Shown: positions 60,614 through 64,000 of the stretch, one piece after another | Layout of the letters: the number at the start of each line of letters is the position of its first letter | Numbering within the stretch: position 1 is the stretch's first letter | Source: Chlorokybus atmophyticus | Lineage: Eukaryota; Streptophyta; Chlorokybophyceae; Chlorokybales; Chlorokybaceae | NCBI GenBank assembly: GCA_009103225.1 | Contig: RHPI01001052.1 | Location: forward strand, 79,172 to 143,171 | Reading direction: 5' to 3' | Length of the DNA: 64,000 nucleotides | The notes under the pieces: model-generated | What the model saw: the letters and a program-made list of their open reading frames with translations, nothing else | Told to the model about the DNA's origin: nothing | Databases searched by the model: none | Made by a program: the position numbers and the translations under genes

Positions 60614-63361
60614 ATGGACAACATTATTGGTATGATGAGCAAGGCGGTGGCTCATGTAAGCGGGCGAAGTGACGGTGGAAAGGGACAGGGTCACCACCAA
60701 GGTGGCCACCAGCAACAGAGCCAGCACCATGGTGGAGGTGGAGGTGGCCATGGTCATGGTCGTGGTCATGGTGGTCATGGTGATGTTGCTGGAGGAGAGG
60801 CTGCTCACGGTGGTGGGATGGACGAATGTGCTTGCGCTCCTAGGGTGGCGCCAGACGAGCTGGGTGTGGTGGGCCAGCTCAGCGCCAAGCTGGTCAAGCA
60901 GCGGCCCAGGATCCTACTGACGCCTGACCACGTCGAGTTCCTTCGCCAGGCCAAGAACGGCCGCCTGGGGTATGCCTACAAGCAGCTGATCAAGGCGGCT
61001 GACAACGGGCTGAACCCCCCTGATGATGGCGCCGCCCGCCAGGGCGCCACCACGGGCACCGCCAGGCAATTCCTGGACCACACCACGGCGATGGCCCTGG
61101 CCTATCGCCTCTCGGACGACCCCAAGTACCTAGAGGGCGTGCGCAGGAACTGCCTGCAGCTTGCCGCCGCTGCCCCGGACGTCTGGATCCCCGGCAAACC
61201 CAACCCCGGCTACATGGTCACAGCACAGTACTGCTTAGGCATGTCCTGCGCTCTCGACTGGTGCTTCAAAGACCTTTCCAAGGAGGACCGCCAGGCCATG
61301 TGGGCGGCCGTGCGTGACAAGGTGCTTCGCCCAGGCCTGGATTTTTTCCGCACCAACACCCATTTCGACAAGTTGTTTAACAACATTGGCCTCATCGGCA
61401 ACACCGGCTTCGTTGTTGCCGCCCTCACCTTCTATGAGTTCGGCCCCGAGCTCTGTCAGGAAGTCTTTGGCTTTGCCAGCGCTGGTGCGCAGAATGTCAT
61501 GCGCTGCTTTGGCCCCAGCGGCGGCTGGTTTGAGGTATGCTAGGCTTTGGAAGGTGCAACACAGTTCATCATCGTGCTGCATATGCACGTTTGCGTGTGA
61601 GCACATGCACGAGCATGTTTGCATGCATGCGTGCTTGTGCGCATGTGCGTGCATTTGTCATGGCGTGCCTGTTCGTGCCCGTGCCTGTGTATGTGCGCGT
61701 GCATGCGAGTCCATGCCATGCACTATGGTTGTTGTGTCCAACATTGCAACTTGTTGCAGGGACCCATGTACTGGTCGTTTGCTTCTTGGTTTGCAGCCAT
61801 CTTCTGCGCATCATTGGACTCTGCGCTGGGCGATGACTTGGGTATAGCAAGCACACCAGGTTTCCGTGAAACTGCTGAGTACCGCCGCCATCACATTTCA
61901 CCGTGTCTTAGAAGCTTCAACTATTCTGACAGCGGTGGCGACAAACCACTCAGGTAAGCAACGTGCAATTGCAATAGTCAATGCAAGTTGGAGCAAGTTG
62001 AGTTAAGCGCGATGCGCCACTTGTGCAGCGCCTACGCTTCGCTGTATCTGGCCAAAAAGTTCAATGATCCTGCTGTGTACTACCACGAAAGTGAGATGCA
62101 TGCCACTGGTGGTCCATTCAGACTCATCTTCAGCAGCCCAGAGGTGGGTACATGGCTAGTTAAAAGTTTGCAGGTCGGTTGTCGGTGTGAAGACGTGTGA
62201 CACTTTATGTCGAGCATGCAGGTTGTCAATGCACCCAAGTTGCCGGTAGGCCATGGCTGCCCGCTTGACGCACAGTTTCATGGTCACGACGTCGACCTGG
62301 CCTTTTTCCGTACGTCGTGGACTGACAGTAATGCGGCTTATCTTGCCATGAAGACAGGTCAGCATCACTGCAAGTAGCTTGGTGCTTCTGTGCAAGCGAG
62401 TATATTGCTGTCGCGGCTCGCTGCACGCTTGAATGCTCATGTTGGTGTGTTTGCAGGACGCACGCCGTACAAGCCTCAAGGTGGTCATTACCACTTAGAC
62501 TTGGGCGGCTTTGTGTTCGAAGCCATGGGTGTGCGTTGGTTCACAGATTTTGGCAGTGACTCGTACCAACTCAAGGGCTACTTCGGCCCGAAAAGGTTCC
62601 AGTTCTACCGGTTGCGCACAGAGGGTCATAATACGGTGGCTGTGTCCACTGAGCCCCAGCGCCCTCTGCATGTTGCCAGTATGGCTCTAGGCCGCGACGC
62701 TCCCATCCTCGCGTGGGCATCCAGTCCACAGCGCAGCCACGTGACAGTTGACCTGACCGGCCCGTGGAAGGAGTCACTGCAAGGCGTGTACCGTGGGCTT
62801 GCGCTGCTCAAATCCCAGCAGCAGCCAGGTAGTAGCGCGGAGGTCTCTCTCCTTGTGCAGGACGATATCAAGCCCAAGGCCGGGGAACCCGTGGATGTCA
62901 TATCGATGTTCCACACCCAAGCGGAGATTAACATCGGTCCCAACGGCCGCTCTGTTCAGCTCTCTGAAGATGGGAAGACACTCTTTGGCCAGATACTGAG
63001 CCCACCAAATGCCACATTTCAGACCATGACATGCAATCCGCAGCCGTTGAACCTCACGGTGAGCTTGGTGCTGGGTGCCTTGGTGCTGTCTGTGTTTTGG
63101 TTTGGTTTGGCACTGATCGTGGTGTTCATGGCGGCTGACATTGTAAAACGTCATCTGCAGCCTCCCAACACACCGCAGGAGAGCGACAACGCAGGCTACA
63201 CAAACCTCTTCGTGCGCCCAGACCAGATGATGTCAGAGAAGTTCACCATCGCGGTGTTGTTCTCAACTTCGAGGGAGAATGCGCCGCCTGCCCCTAGCGA
63301 ACTGACACCGGTTGCTGTGTGGACGGGCAGGGCCAACATTCCGGTTCCGGAGAACAAGTAG
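60614..63361 (+). CDS. Heparinase II/III-like protein (polysaccharide lyase family)
   Basis: Exons 60614..61534, 61760..61953, 62029..62143, 62222..62357, 62457..63058 and 63161..63361 give 722 residues. Family members cleave acidic polysaccharides by beta-elimination; the substrate here is unknown. The start is a Gly/His/Gln-rich stretch of about 70 residues (HGGGGGGHGHGRGHGGHG). Then comes the (alpha/alpha) toroid (RPRILLTPDHVEFLRQ, HTTAMALAYRLSDDPKYLEG, LFNNIGLIGNTGFVVAALTF). It carries the Tyr-bearing motif GGWFEGPMYWSFASW, GGHYHLDLGGFVFEAMGVRW and the His motif YRLRTEGHNTVAV of the beta-sandwich. No signal peptide is evident, so secretion is unclear. The domain is commonest in bacteria, but five introns show the gene is settled in this genome. 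Intron 5 (63059-63160) is in frame and open; see findings. Confidence 0.85.
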
Positions 63362-64000
63362 TACGTAGCTGTAGCTGATCAGCAATCGCCTTGCTGGTTA
63401 CATGGTAGTCTGCAGCTGCGACCCTCGCAATTGCTGGATGGATTGGCCTTGTTTAGCGTCGTCGTTGTATTATATGGGGAAGGTTGTGAAGTGTGCTGAG
63501 GCAGGCTTTGGCAGGTCATGGTCGCGTGTGTTACTGATGTTGCCATATACAAGCATGCACCTGCAATCTGTGCATCTCAATACCACGTGCGAAACGAGTT
63601 ATTGCACACTAACACGGCAGTAATTGTTCACAGAGTCAAGAGGAGTGTGCCTGACTAATGCCAGAAGCTCGGCTGATGAACATGTACGAATGACTGGGTG
63701 TTGAGAATGGGTTGCAACTGCGTTGTTAGGTGCAAGGCAGTGTCAACCATACCAGAGCACTGACTCCCTCAGCAGCACACCCAGCTGGAGCAGGTGCAGC
63801 GAGGAAGACAGTGCCTCATCCGCACGCAAAGCATGTAGTCAACACGCATGACACGAACTCGTCACATGAGATATATCTGTGTGTCTATCAGATGCATAGC
63901 GCAAAGCACCCAAACACCACGTGGCATGTGCACACGCAAAGCGAGAACATAGTGAATACGCTCGCATATGCAACGCTGCAAAGTGCGATAACCACCCCCT
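63362..64000. other. Terminal stretch, no gene recognised
   Basis: Holds the 3' flank of the heparinase-like gene. A short frame at 63402-63623 has no domain. Nothing else seen. Confidence 0.55.

Noticed and set aside
63059-63160. Transmembrane helix in the heparinase-like protein
   Set aside because: It lies exactly between canonical splice sites and would interrupt the beta-sandwich; treated as an intron, with retention noted as a possibility.
1-64000. CRISPR arrays, operons, ribosome-binding sites
   Set aside because: The window is eukaryotic with spliced genes. Its repeats are microsatellites, tandem duplications and transposon relics, not spaced arrays.

Overview
This is nuclear DNA of a eukaryote, most likely a green alga (Viridiplantae). 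Genes are intron-rich, with GT-AG introns whose acceptors mostly read TGCAG or CAG, on both strands, with no operons. The plant affinity rests on three things: a Pam18/TIM14 that reads like land-plant TIM14, an allantoate deiminase of the plant ER type, and a phosphoribosylanthranilate isomerase with a transit-like leader. I cannot name a species. A Golgi GLG1 protein argues against a typical land plant. All exon models were assembled by hand from splice sites; phases close across every intron in the models given with confidence above 0.7.

Layout: 1-921 is the 3' end of DNA polymerase alpha (+). 3357-8696 is a cysteine-rich Golgi GLG1-like protein (+). 8.7-16.2 kb is a repeat-rich tract holding a decayed reverse transcriptase fragment, microsatellites, a palindrome, tandem duplications and a poly-C/N assembly scar. 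16279-18966 (-) is an unrecognised 9-exon gene. 20940-22119 (+) is Pam18/TIM14. 22578-24961 (-) is an RluA-type pseudouridine synthase. 25546-28089 (-) is mitochondrial cysteine desulfurase NFS1. 28704-33136 (+) is FAM91. 33881-35545 (-) is a BET1-type SNARE. 36159-37645 (+) is CHMP2/VPS2. 39056-42375 (+) is allantoate deiminase. 42.4-45.1 kb is AT-richer, gene-poor sequence with tandem repeats, followed by a poorly resolved coding segment at 45.1-45.7 kb. 46822-50400 (-) is an ARIADNE RBR ubiquitin ligase. 50626-51881 (+) is phosphoribosylanthranilate isomerase. 52802-53198 (-) is a small membrane protein. 53617-57241 (+) is the splicing factor CLF1/CRNKL1. 57.3-60.6 kb is a second repeat-rich tract with another copy of the retroelement fragment. 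60614-63361 (+) is a heparinase II/III-like protein.

The genes are mostly housekeeping: mitochondrial import and Fe-S assembly, RNA modification and splicing, vesicle traffic and ESCRT-III, nitrogen and tryptophan metabolism, and ubiquitination. Several lie head to head over short intergenic spaces (NFS1/FAM91, BET1/CHMP2, ARI/PAI, small protein/CLF1), so shared promoters are likely.

Points of most interest: an ARIADNE ligase whose first exon adds a signal-like segment and a transmembrane helix; its catalytic cysteine encoded by a 28-nt microexon; a Pam18 whose first coding exon is only the ATG; a heparinase gene with an in-frame 102-nt intron that would encode a membrane helix if retained; strong hairpins, two of them in introns; and alternating purine-pyrimidine tracts concentrated in introns.
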